NCBI RefSeq assembly: GCF_002262885.1
Contig: NZ_NKYF01000013.1
Span: forward strand, 62,001-126,000
Length of the DNA: 64,000 nucleotides
Reading direction: 5' to 3'
From: Pseudonocardia sp. MH-G8
Lineage (GTDB): Bacteria; Actinomycetota; Actinomycetes; Mycobacteriales; Pseudonocardiaceae
Positions 1 to 6,497 of this stretch are shown one piece after another (the stretch's first letter is position 1; the number at the start of each line of letters is the position of its first letter). Made by a program: the position numbers and the translations under genes. The notes beneath the pieces were generated by a model. That model searched no databases. It saw nothing but the letters and a program-made list of their open reading frames with translations, and was not told the origin of the DNA.

Positions 1-55
1 TCCGCCACCGGCCGGAACTGATCGTTGCCCAGCTCGCGCGCGCGAGAGAACGGCC

Positions 56-109
56 GAGATAGACCTCAGTGCTCTCCAGCGGAGCGTCGCGAACCCTCAG
101 GTCGATCTC
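56..109. repeat. Hairpin element resembling the 9.8-kb repeats
   Basis: The ends GAGATAGACCTCAG (56-69) and CTCAGGTCGATCTC (96-109) pair at 12 of 14 positions, with an inner GCTCTCC/GGAGCG stem. The left end matches the 9.86-kb repeat copy at about 18 of 22 bases. Nothing else is recognisable in 1-147; no gene is called there. Confidence 0.45.
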
Positions 110-147
110 GCCCGTCTCGGTCGCTGCCGAGGCGCACGACCCGCCAT

Positions 148-588
148 TCACCGGCGGCGGAACCAGGCGTTCGCCGCCGGGCGGAACATCAGCACCAGTG
201 CGGTGAGCACCGCGACGACGTGCGCCACGCGCAGGCCCGCGCCGATCAGCGTGGGTACCTCGGCCGCGGCGAGGAATTCGGCCGGTGCGCCACCGGCGAG
301 CAGCCAGGTCACCGGTTCGCTCACCAGCGACACGGTGCCTATACCCCCGAGCAGCACGGCCACGGCCCAGCGGGCGGCGTTGCGGCCGGTGCGCAGGCAC
401 AGCACCAGCGCGGCGAGCACCGCGTAGATCGTGAACCGGGCGGCAAGCTGCGGCGGCGTGGGCGGCTCGGCCCCGAGCAGGTAGACGAGGGCCTCGAGCG
501 CACCGGCCGCGATGGCCGTGAGCCACAGCAGGATCGAGAGCCGGACCGGCTCGGGTGCGGCGACGGCACGGCGCGCGGGAACGGTCAT
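148..588 (-). CDS. Four-helix integral membrane protein, function unknown
   Basis: A 146-aa protein with four hydrophobic segments (about residues 18-40, 53-67, 73-100 and 115-136) and a basic C-terminus ending FRRR, so it is probably a small polytopic inner-membrane protein. I recognise no family. The ATG at 588 is chosen because the hydrophobic pattern begins just after it; the frame stays open upstream but has anomalous arginine-rich composition there. It is divergent from the ECF sigma gene at 865, with 276 bp between them, and shares no obvious operon. Confidence 0.6.
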   Translation of the reverse strand: MTVPARRAVAAPEPVRLSILLWLTAIAAGALEALVYLLGAEPPTPPQLAARFTIYAVLAALVLCLRTGRNAARWAVAVLLGGIGTVSLVSEPVTWLLAGGAPAEFLAAAEVPTLIGAGLRVAHVVAVLTALVLMFRPAANAWFRRR

Positions 589-864
589 GCCGTCGAGTCT
601 GCGAGCGGCGGGGCCGGCCGTCCCGCCGGTGCGCCCCCGTTCCGGACGGGGGAGGGCCTTACCCCTCAAGACAGCGGGAACCTTCTGGTGGCGCTCCGCT
701 GTGCAGCACGCCGGGGCTTTGGGTGGCACGGGTGCCACTCCCGGCCGGCCTGCGACACGGGCTCCCCGCCGGCATGCGGCACGGGCTGAACGCAGCCCAC
801 TGAACACAACGGCTCCGGCGCACGTACACATCCCGGGACACGACGGTCGGGAGGTGGCTGGGGG

Positions 865-1422
865 ATGCGAGGGCGGCGGGTCCGGGACGCGGCGCCGCGC
901 GGGCTCGACTCCGAGCACGCGCTGCGCGCCGCGTACGCCGCCCACGGCGCGGAGCTGTACCGCTTCGCGCTGCGGCAGCTCGGCGACGACGGCGCGGCGC
1001 AGGACGTGGTGCAGGAGGTGTTCCTGCGGGCGTGGCGGCGCGCCGACTCCTACGACCCGTCGATCGCGAGCCTGCGGGTGTGGCTGTTCGCCCTCGCCCG
1101 CAACGCGGTGATCGACGAGGTCCGCCGGGTCGCCGTGCGGCCGTGGCGGCGCGGGCTGGTCGGCGAGATGACGGCCGACGCGCACGCCGGGAGCGTCGAC
1201 GCCGCGGAGCACGCGCTCGTCGACACCTGGCTGGTGGAGGAGGCGCTGCGCCGGATCCGGGAGGAGCACCGCACGGCGATCGTGCAGACCTACCTGCGCG
1301 GCCGCCCGTACGCGGAGGTGGCCGCCGAGCTCGGCGTCCCGGTGGGCACACTGCGCAGCAGGGTCTTCTACGGGCTCAAGGCCCTGCGCCTGGCGATGGA
1401 CGAGATGGGTGTGGAGCCGTGA
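865..1422 (+). CDS. ECF-family RNA polymerase sigma factor
   Basis: A 185-aa sigma-70 family extracytoplasmic-function factor that would direct RNA polymerase to a small stress or envelope regulon. Region 2 is clear (AAYAAHGAELYRFALRQL; DVVQEVFLRAWRRA), followed by the region 2.4 segment SLRVWLFALARNAVIDEVRR and a region 4 helix-turn-helix (PYAEVAAELGVPVGTLRSR, about residues 150-168). The ATG at 865 follows a GGGAGG-containing leader. Its stop overlaps the start of the anti-sigma gene in GTGA, the usual sigma/anti-sigma coupling, so activity is probably held by that membrane protein. The exact ECF group is not determined. Confidence 0.92.
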   Translation: MRGRRVRDAAPRGLDSEHALRAAYAAHGAELYRFALRQLGDDGAAQDVVQEVFLRAWRRADSYDPSIASLRVWLFALARNAVIDEVRRVAVRPWRRGLVGEMTADAHAGSVDAAEHALVDTWLVEEALRRIREEHRTAIVQTYLRGRPYAEVAAELGVPVGTLRSRVFYGLKALRLAMDEMGVEP

Positions 1423-2075
1423 ACCGGGACGAGCACCGCGGCGTTCGCGAGTCGTTGGGCGCGTACGCGCTGGGCGGGCTGCCCGACGCGGAGCGGACGG
1501 CCGTACGCGCGCATCTCGACGGCTGCGCCGAATGCCGCGCCGAGCTGGCCGAGATCGAGCCGGTGCTCGGCCCGCTGAACCGCGTGGACCCCGACCGGCT
1601 CGACCGCACACCGGTGCCACCGCCGGAACTCGGCGAGCAGATCGTGGCGCGGGCCGTCGGCGAGCGCAGGCCGGCACGCCCGCGCGGTGTGCTCGTCGCC
1701 GCAGCGGCCGTGGTGGTCGCCGCTGCCCTGGCCGGCGGCGTCGGCTTCGCCGCGGGTTCGCGCGCCACGCCGGACGTGCCGCGCGAACCGGTGCAGGTGC
1801 AGGCTCTGGACGCGCGGGTCAACGCCTCGGCCACGGTCGTGCCGCACACCTGGGGCGTGGAGATCACGTTGGAGGCCGGTGGCTTCCGGGACGGTGCCGT
1901 CTACCGGGTGGTGGTGCTGGACGAGGCCGGCCGCCGGGTGGGGGCCGGGGAGTTCGTCGGCACGGGTGAGGCGCCGATGCGCTGCAACCTCAACACGTCG
2001 GTGCTGCGTGCCCAGGCCACCGGGTTCGACGTCCTCGACGCCGGGGGCACCGTCGTGGTGCACGGGGAGCTGTGA
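1419..2075 (+). CDS. Zinc-finger anti-sigma factor, membrane-anchored
   Basis: A 218-aa protein starting at a GTG inside the sigma stop (GTGA). The N-terminal cytoplasmic part has the ZAS-type motif HLDGCAEC (H-x3-C-x2-C, about residues 30-37) that binds ECF sigma factors. One transmembrane helix lies at about residues 89-113. The remaining 100 residues form an extracytoplasmic beta-rich domain (VYRVVVLDEAGRRVGAGEFVG), as in longer anti-sigma factors that sense an envelope signal. By family knowledge it should inhibit the upstream sigma factor; the signal is unknown. It converges on the sortase gene with only 4 bp between stops. Confidence 0.9.
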   Translation: MNRDEHRGVRESLGAYALGGLPDAERTAVRAHLDGCAECRAELAEIEPVLGPLNRVDPDRLDRTPVPPPELGEQIVARAVGERRPARPRGVLVAAAAVVVAAALAGGVGFAAGSRATPDVPREPVQVQALDARVNASATVVPHTWGVEITLEAGGFRDGAVYRVVVLDEAGRRVGAGEFVGTGEAPMRCNLNTSVLRAQATGFDVLDAGGTVVVHGEL

Positions 2076-2079
2076 GCTC

Positions 2080-2670
2080 TCACGCCCGCACCGCGTGCAC
2101 CACGAGGTTGTCGCGGTAGCTGCCCGCGCCCCGGTCGAACTCCCCCGCACACGTGACCAGGCGCAGCACGTCGTCCGGGGTGGCGCCGAACACCGCGAAC
2201 GTCGGGAAGGCGTCCTTGGGTACCTGCTCGGTGCCCTGCACGCGGTAGCGCGCCACCGTGCCGTCGGCCGTGGTCACCTCGACCGGGTCACCGGGGCGCA
2301 GGGCGTGCAGCCGGTGGAACACGGCCGGGCCGTCCCGGGAGTCGACGTGACCGAGCAGGACGGTCGGGCCGGGACCGCCGGGCCGCCCGCCGCCGCTGAA
2401 CCACCCGACGCGGGCGAAGTCCTGCGGCACCTCGGCAGCCCCGTCGGCGGCGATGCCGAGCCGCAGCAGCGCGGACTCCACCCCCGCCGCGGGGATCCGG
2501 ACGGCCACCGGGTCGGCCGCGACCACGGGCCGTGCCGGTGCCGGCGCGGCCACCGCCACGGGGCCGGCGGGCGTCCCGGGATCGCCCGGTGCCGGCGCGC
2601 AGCCGGCCACCGCGAGGGCGGCCAGCACGAGCGCCGGCACCAGGACCCCCCGCCCGTCAGCCGCGGGCAC
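2080..2670 (-). CDS. Class F (class E/F-type) sortase
   Basis: A secreted or membrane-anchored cysteine transpeptidase of about 196 aa. The catalytic triad can be read: His in LLGHVDS, Cys in LVTCAGEF and Arg in SYRDNLVV. The short N-terminal hydrophobic stretch LVLAALAVAGC resembles a lipobox or signal anchor, so it acts outside the membrane. The chosen GTG at 2670 overlaps the CHRD gene by 14 bp; a second GTG at 2640 has a better-spaced GGGCGGGGGG ribosome site and is an equally good start. It follows the CHRD-domain gene on the same strand, making that protein the likely substrate. Confidence 0.85.
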   Translation of the reverse strand: MPAADGRGVLVPALVLAALAVAGCAPAPGDPGTPAGPVAVAAPAPARPVVAADPVAVRIPAAGVESALLRLGIAADGAAEVPQDFARVGWFSGGGRPGGPGPTVLLGHVDSRDGPAVFHRLHALRPGDPVEVTTADGTVARYRVQGTEQVPKDAFPTFAVFGATPDDVLRLVTCAGEFDRGAGSYRDNLVVHAVRA

Positions 2671-3355
2671 GCCGGCGCGCGATCGCCGTCCCCGCCACGG
2701 CGGTACCGGCCACGGCCAGCAGCGCCGCGCCGAGCAACGGCTGCCCGGTGTCACCCGCCGCGGCGCCCGCTCCGGTGTCGACCCCGCCCATCGGCACCCG
2801 CGTGAGCTGCCCCCGCACGGCGCCTGCGGTGAAGGCGGAGGTGTGGGTGTCGGCGAAGAACGCCGCCGGGTCGGCCTCGATCTCCTTCAGCGAGAAGCCC
2901 TCGCCGGTGTCGGTGCCCTCGGCCAGCACCCCGGTGGTGAACGGCCCCTGCAGGCAGCCGTCGCTGCGCATCGCCCCGTTGCCGTCGTCCTCCGGGTTCG
3001 GGAACGCGAGCCGCGGCGGACCTGCCGCGCCCTCGGCGGCCTCGTGCACGTGGGTCGCGGTGCGTGCGGGGCTCTGGTAGGGCGGGGTGACCCCGTCGAG
3101 GGTGATCTCGTAGCAGATGATCTCCTCGTCGCTGTTGATCCGCAGGTCGAAGGTGCCCGTGGCCCCGGCCTCGCCGGGAGCGGGCCCGTCCGGCCCGACC
3201 ACCGTGTCGGGCCCCGCCATCGCGGTGAACATGCTGGTGAACGAGTCGGGCTCGGGCACCTCGGCGTCCTGCGCGAAGGCCGGGCCCGCGGCGAGCGCCG
3301 CGGTGGCCGTCGTGAGGGCGGTCAGGGTCGCGATCCGGGTGACGGAGCGGCGCAC
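2657..3355 (-). CDS. CHRD-domain secreted surface protein
   Basis: A 232-aa exported protein. A signal peptide (RIATLTALTTATAALAAG, cleavage near AFA-QD) is followed by a CHRD-type domain (ATHVHEAAEGAAGPP, TSAFTAGAVRGQL) at about residues 40-180. The C-terminus has a helix (LLGAALLAVAGTAVAGTAI) and then RRRARG, the layout of a cell-wall sorting signal, but with no LPXTG; GDTGQP lies where the pentapeptide would be. The GTG at 3355 has GGAAGGA five bases upstream. It is transcribed ahead of the class F sortase, which suggests enzyme and substrate. The biochemical role of CHRD domains is poorly defined. Confidence 0.85.
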   Translation of the reverse strand: MRRSVTRIATLTALTTATAALAAGPAFAQDAEVPEPDSFTSMFTAMAGPDTVVGPDGPAPGEAGATGTFDLRINSDEEIICYEITLDGVTPPYQSPARTATHVHEAAEGAAGPPRLAFPNPEDDGNGAMRSDGCLQGPFTTGVLAEGTDTGEGFSLKEIEADPAAFFADTHTSAFTAGAVRGQLTRVPMGGVDTGAGAAAGDTGQPLLGAALLAVAGTAVAGTAIARRRARG

Positions 3356-3416
3356 GGGGGTCCTTCCGGAGATGTGGTGCGGACATCCGTGCGTACGCAC
3401 CGGCCCCGTCCCGCGT

Positions 3417-4241
3417 TCAGCGCCCCGCGAGCAGCTCCAGCACCGGCGCGAGCTGCTCGGCGAGCGCCCCGTTGACGCTGACGTAGCTCACGCCGTAGGC
3501 GTCGCGGCGCCGCTGCAGCTCATCGGCCATCTCCGCCGGCGTACCGCGCAGCAGGCTCTGCGAGTCGTGGGCGACGAGGGTCGCGTGGTCGGTGCCGATG
3601 AAGCGCTGGGTCCAGGCCGGGAGCTCGTCGCCGACGGCGAAGAGGTTCATCGCGACCTCGATGTCGTCGGCGCGGTCCCCGGCCGCCGCACGCAACTGCG
3701 CGGCCATCCCCGCGAGGTCGTCGCGGCCCGCGAGCGGGGGCGCGGCGAGCGTGACGATGTCGGCGGCCCGCCCGGCGAGCGCGAGCGCCTTCGGCCCTCC
3801 GGCCGCGATCAGCACGGGGGTGTGCCGCTCGCCGTCCAGCTCGCGCAGGTGCGCGATGGCGTCGGCCACCTGCTGCAACCGCTCACCGGGCGACCCCCAG
3901 GACCGCTCGAGGCTTTCGGTGAACTCCCGGGCCTGAGGCCGCCCGGTGCCGATGCCGAACTCGAAACGACCCTCGGTGAGCACCGAGAGCGAGTGTCCCT
4001 CCCAGGCCGCGGCCCGTGGGGCGCGCATCGGGCCGGCCAGCACGAACGTTCCCACGCGCAGCGTCGTCGTGGCGCTCGCCGCCACGGCGAGCGACGGGAA
4101 CGGGGCGAGCAGCTGCAGCCCGTCGGGCATCAGGAGGCTCGAGTAGCCCAGCTCCTCCGCCCGCCGCGCCGTGTCGATCCACTGCCGCGGGCCGCCCTCG
4201 GGTGTCAGGACGACCCCGAACCGGAACCCCAGATCGGACAT
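3417..4241 (-). CDS. LLM-class F420-dependent oxidoreductase
   Basis: A 274-aa TIM-barrel protein of the luciferase-like monooxygenase superfamily. Family features are the N-terminal strand FRFGVVLTPEG, AEELGYSSLLMPDGL, the LRVGTFVLAGPMR strand and EGRFEFGIGTGRP. These proteins use reduced F420 or FMN to reduce or oxidise small organic molecules; the substrate cannot be read. The start has GGAGG seven bases upstream. The gene is divergent from a MarR regulator at 4320, with an inverted repeat between them, so it is probably that regulator's target. Confidence 0.88.
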   Translation of the reverse strand: MSDLGFRFGVVLTPEGGPRQWIDTARRAEELGYSSLLMPDGLQLLAPFPSLAVAASATTTLRVGTFVLAGPMRAPRAAAWEGHSLSVLTEGRFEFGIGTGRPQAREFTESLERSWGSPGERLQQVADAIAHLRELDGERHTPVLIAAGGPKALALAGRAADIVTLAAPPLAGRDDLAGMAAQLRAAAGDRADDIEVAMNLFAVGDELPAWTQRFIGTDHATLVAHDSQSLLRGTPAEMADELQRRRDAYGVSYVSVNGALAEQLAPVLELLAGR

Positions 4242-4272
4242 GATGCGCCTCCAGCAGAATCATTACAGCACT

Positions 4273-4298
4273 GAACGATTACACTGAAGGTATCGTTC
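4273..4298. promoter_or_regulatory. Probable MarR operator in divergent promoter
   Basis: Arms GAACGAT (4273-4279) and ATCGTTC (4292-4298) form an inverted repeat with a 12-bp spacer in the 78-bp gap between the LLM gene (start 4241) and the MarR gene (start 4320). A related ATTACAG/ATTACAC sequence repeats nearby. The position suggests control of both genes. Confidence 0.5.
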
Positions 4299-4319
4299 TC
4301 GGCTGGTACCGTCCAGCCC

Positions 4320-4814
4320 GTGAACGACCAGAGCAGGGAGCTGCCGCACCCACCGGGCTGCTCCTTCCTCCTCACCGCGCTGGGCACGCACTCGGCGACG
4401 CGCTTCGCCGAGCGGGTGGCCGAGCTCGACCTGACACCGCCGCAGGTCGGCCTGCTGCGACTCATCGCCGCATCACCCGGGCAGAGCCAGCACGCGGTGG
4501 CGCAGGTGCTCGGGCTGCCGCCTAGCCGGCTCGTGGGCCTCGTCGACGCCCTCGCCGACCGCGGCCTCGTGGAGCGGCGCCGCAACCCGGAGGACCGGCG
4601 CCTGCACGCGCTGCACACCACCGACGCGGCCGAGGCGCTGCTCGCGCGGATCGCGACGGTCGGCCGCGAGCACGACGACGCGATCTGCCGCAGCCTCGAC
4701 GCGGACGAACGCGCCCAGCTGCGCACCCTGCTCGCCCGGATCGCCGACGACCACGGCCTCACGCCCGGGGTGCACCCCGGCTACCGGCAGCTCCCGCCGC
4801 CGCGGGCGGGATAG
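4320..4814 (+). CDS. MarR-family transcriptional regulator
   Basis: A 164-aa winged-helix repressor. The DNA-binding part runs over about residues 38-95: LTPPQVGLLRLIAASP, then SQHAVAQVLGLPPSRLVGLV (recognition helix) and the wing VERRRNPEDRRLHALH, with the conserved D-R-R of MarR proteins. It starts at GTG 4320. It is divergent from an LLM oxidoreductase and probably represses it and itself through the inverted repeat at 4273-4298; ligand unknown. Confidence 0.9.
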   Translation: MNDQSRELPHPPGCSFLLTALGTHSATRFAERVAELDLTPPQVGLLRLIAASPGQSQHAVAQVLGLPPSRLVGLVDALADRGLVERRRNPEDRRLHALHTTDAAEALLARIATVGREHDDAICRSLDADERAQLRTLLARIADDHGLTPGVHPGYRQLPPPRAG

Positions 4815-4842
4815 TGCGCCGCGCAGCGGGTACCGCCGTCTC

Positions 4843-4989
4843 ATGGCATCCGACCGCGAGTACCCGGCACAGCCCGTGCCCGACACCGCCCTGGCCACGG
4901 GGAACGACGACGGTGAGCCCGGCGAGCCGCTCGGCGTCAGCACACTGGACGCCGAGGAGGACGACTCGATCGTGCGCGGCCTGGACTAG
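4843..4989 (+). CDS. Small acidic protein, unknown
   Basis: A 48-aa reading frame (MASDREYPAQPVPDTALATG to SIVRGLD) that is strongly acidic in its second half (LDAEEDDSIV). It has high G+C third positions like its neighbours, so it may be a real small protein. No family is recognised and no strong ribosome site is visible before the ATG at 4843. It follows the MarR gene by 28 bp on the same strand. Its TAG stop shares the palindrome CTAG with the stop of the convergent LLM gene. Confidence 0.45.
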   Translation: MASDREYPAQPVPDTALATGNDDGEPGEPLGVSTLDAEEDDSIVRGLD

Positions 4990-5897
4990 ACGTCCTCCGA
5001 GATCGCCTCACGAACGGCCGGGACGATCTCCGCAGCCCAGCGTCCCAGCGAGACGGGATCCTGCGCTCCGCCGTCGGGCGAGAAGAGCATGAACCCCGAA
5101 GCCCCATGCTCCCGCACGGCCCCGGTGAGTTCCTCGACCCACTGGTCGACCGAACCGCCGATCCAGCGGCCGTCGGCACCCCGCGTCTCGGCGAGCGGTC
5201 GCTCGGTGATGCGACCGGGCAAGTTGAAGATGGTGCGAACCTCTGCCGGATCGCGCCCCACGGCAACCGCCGCCTCGTCGACGACCGGCCGCGACGCCCG
5301 GTACCGCTCGCTGAGCCAGTCGGCGGCGTGGCCCGGGATCCAGCCGTCGGCGACGCGGCCGGTGGCGGCCAGCGACTTCGGCCCGACGGACCCCGTCCAG
5401 ACGAGCGGCGCGGCGACCGGAGCCGGATCGATCCGGCGCACCCGGTGGTGGCGGCCCTCGAACGTGACCGGCGCCCCACCGCCGGACAGCTTCCGGACGA
5501 GCACGATCGCCTCCTCGAAGGCGCTCACGGCGTCGGCCGGGGAGAGTCGGGGCGCCCCCATGTCGGCGATGCGGTCCCACAACCCGCCCGCACCCATGCC
5601 GAGCACGACGCGGCCACCCGACAACGCCGACAGCGACGTCACGGTCCGCGCCAGCACGGGAGCGGGCCGGGTCGGCAGGTTGGTGACGTTGGCGAACCCC
5701 GCGATGCGCTGGGTCTGCCCGAGGACGAACCCGAGCGTGGCGTAGGCGTCCAGGCGCGCGCCGAGGTAGGGGTGGTCGGACAGCGAGAAGACGTCGAGCC
5801 CGTCGCGGTCGGCCTGCGAGACCATGCGCAGCAGCTCCGGCCCATCCGCGACGTCGCTGTGGGCCCCGAATCCGAAAACGATCTCTGGAACAGACAT
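4986..5897 (-). CDS. LLM-class flavin/F420-dependent oxidoreductase
   Basis: A 303-aa luciferase-like TIM-barrel enzyme. Recognisable parts are EIVFGFGAHSDVADG at the N-terminus, FSLSDHPYLGARLD, FANVTNLPTRPAPVLARTV, SGGRVVLGMGAGG and WTGSVGPKSLAATGRVADGW. It should use F420 or FMN; the substrate is unknown. The ATG at 5897 has GGGAGGT upstream; the frame extends further up but only through the operator region. It lies downstream of, and co-directional with, the MarR gene at 5979-6440, with two operator-like palindromes between them. Confidence 0.88.
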   Translation of the reverse strand: MSVPEIVFGFGAHSDVADGPELLRMVSQADRDGLDVFSLSDHPYLGARLDAYATLGFVLGQTQRIAGFANVTNLPTRPAPVLARTVTSLSALSGGRVVLGMGAGGLWDRIADMGAPRLSPADAVSAFEEAIVLVRKLSGGGAPVTFEGRHHRVRRIDPAPVAAPLVWTGSVGPKSLAATGRVADGWIPGHAADWLSERYRASRPVVDEAAVAVGRDPAEVRTIFNLPGRITERPLAETRGADGRWIGGSVDQWVEELTGAVREHGASGFMLFSPDGGAQDPVSLGRWAAEIVPAVREAISEDV

Positions 5898-5940
5898 CGT
5901 CGCACCTCCCGTCCGACGCGACCCTCTTGCGCGCCCTTGA

Positions 5941-5977
5941 GTTCGTAGCACGAACTATATTGATTCGTACTACGAAC
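5941..5977. promoter_or_regulatory. Two MarR operator palindromes upstream of the LLM gene
   Basis: GTTCGTAGCACGAAC (5941-5955) and ATTCGTACTACGAAC (5963-5977) are near-perfect inverted repeats with centres 22 bp apart, in the 81-bp gap before the LLM start. The same TTCGT-N5-ACGAA pattern recurs upstream of the MarR gene at 6455-6471, so all three are probably bound by that MarR. Confidence 0.7.
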
Positions 5978-5978
5978 T

Positions 5979-6440
5979 TCAAGGGCGATGCGGCTCCACG
6001 AAGACCACCGGAACCTCGTTGTCGCACACCACGCGGCCGAGCAGGTCGGCCAGCACGTCACGCTCGGCAGCACTCAGACCGGCCGGCAGCTCCTCGATGC
6101 GCCGGCAGGTCTCGACGTAGAATTCCTCGGCGAGCCTGCTGCCGCGTGGAGTGAGCGCGACGCGCACCGCCCGCATGTCCTGCGGGTCGGGTTCGCGCCG
6201 GACCAGACCATTGCGCTCGGTGCGGTCCACCAGCCCGGTGATGCTCGACTTGGCCAACCCGAGCATCGCGCCGAGCTCGCCCATGCCGTACGGCTGCGCC
6301 ATCAGCACGCACAGCAGCTGCCCTTGCTGGGAGGTGAGGCCGTACTCCCGGCTCGACTCGGCGTACACCGCATTCACCAGGAACGAGGAACGCACCAGGG
6401 CGGCTACCACCCCGATGCGGCCGGCAAGGCGTTCACCCAC
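5979..6440 (-). CDS. MarR-family transcriptional regulator
   Basis: A 153-aa winged-helix protein: LTSQQGQLLCVLMAQPYGMG, recognition region ELGAMLGLAKSSITGLVDRTERNG, and wing LVRREPDPQDMRAVRVALT. The start at 6440 is followed upstream by a clear palindrome (6455-6471). Two more copies of the same palindrome lie between this gene and the LLM gene downstream, so it probably represses itself and the LLM oxidoreductase. The inducer is unknown. Confidence 0.9.
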   Translation of the reverse strand: MGERLAGRIGVVAALVRSSFLVNAVYAESSREYGLTSQQGQLLCVLMAQPYGMGELGAMLGLAKSSITGLVDRTERNGLVRREPDPQDMRAVRVALTPRGSRLAEEFYVETCRRIEELPAGLSAAERDVLADLLGRVVCDNEVPVVFVEPHRP

Positions 6441-6454
6441 GGGGACAGAGTAGC

Positions 6455-6471
6455 AGTTCGTGCAACGAACT
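6455..6471. promoter_or_regulatory. MarR autoregulatory operator
   Basis: AGTTCGTGCAACGAACT is an inverted repeat (AGTTCG/CGAACT) 14 bp upstream of the MarR start at 6440. It matches the two palindromes at 5941 and 5963. Confidence 0.65.
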
Positions 6472-6497
6472 ACCTTTTCCCGCGCGCGGTGCGGCCG

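Noticed and set aside
148..1677. Long minus-strand frame across the sigma/anti-sigma genes
   Set aside because: Only its last 146 codons look like a protein; the rest is antisense to genes with clear domains.
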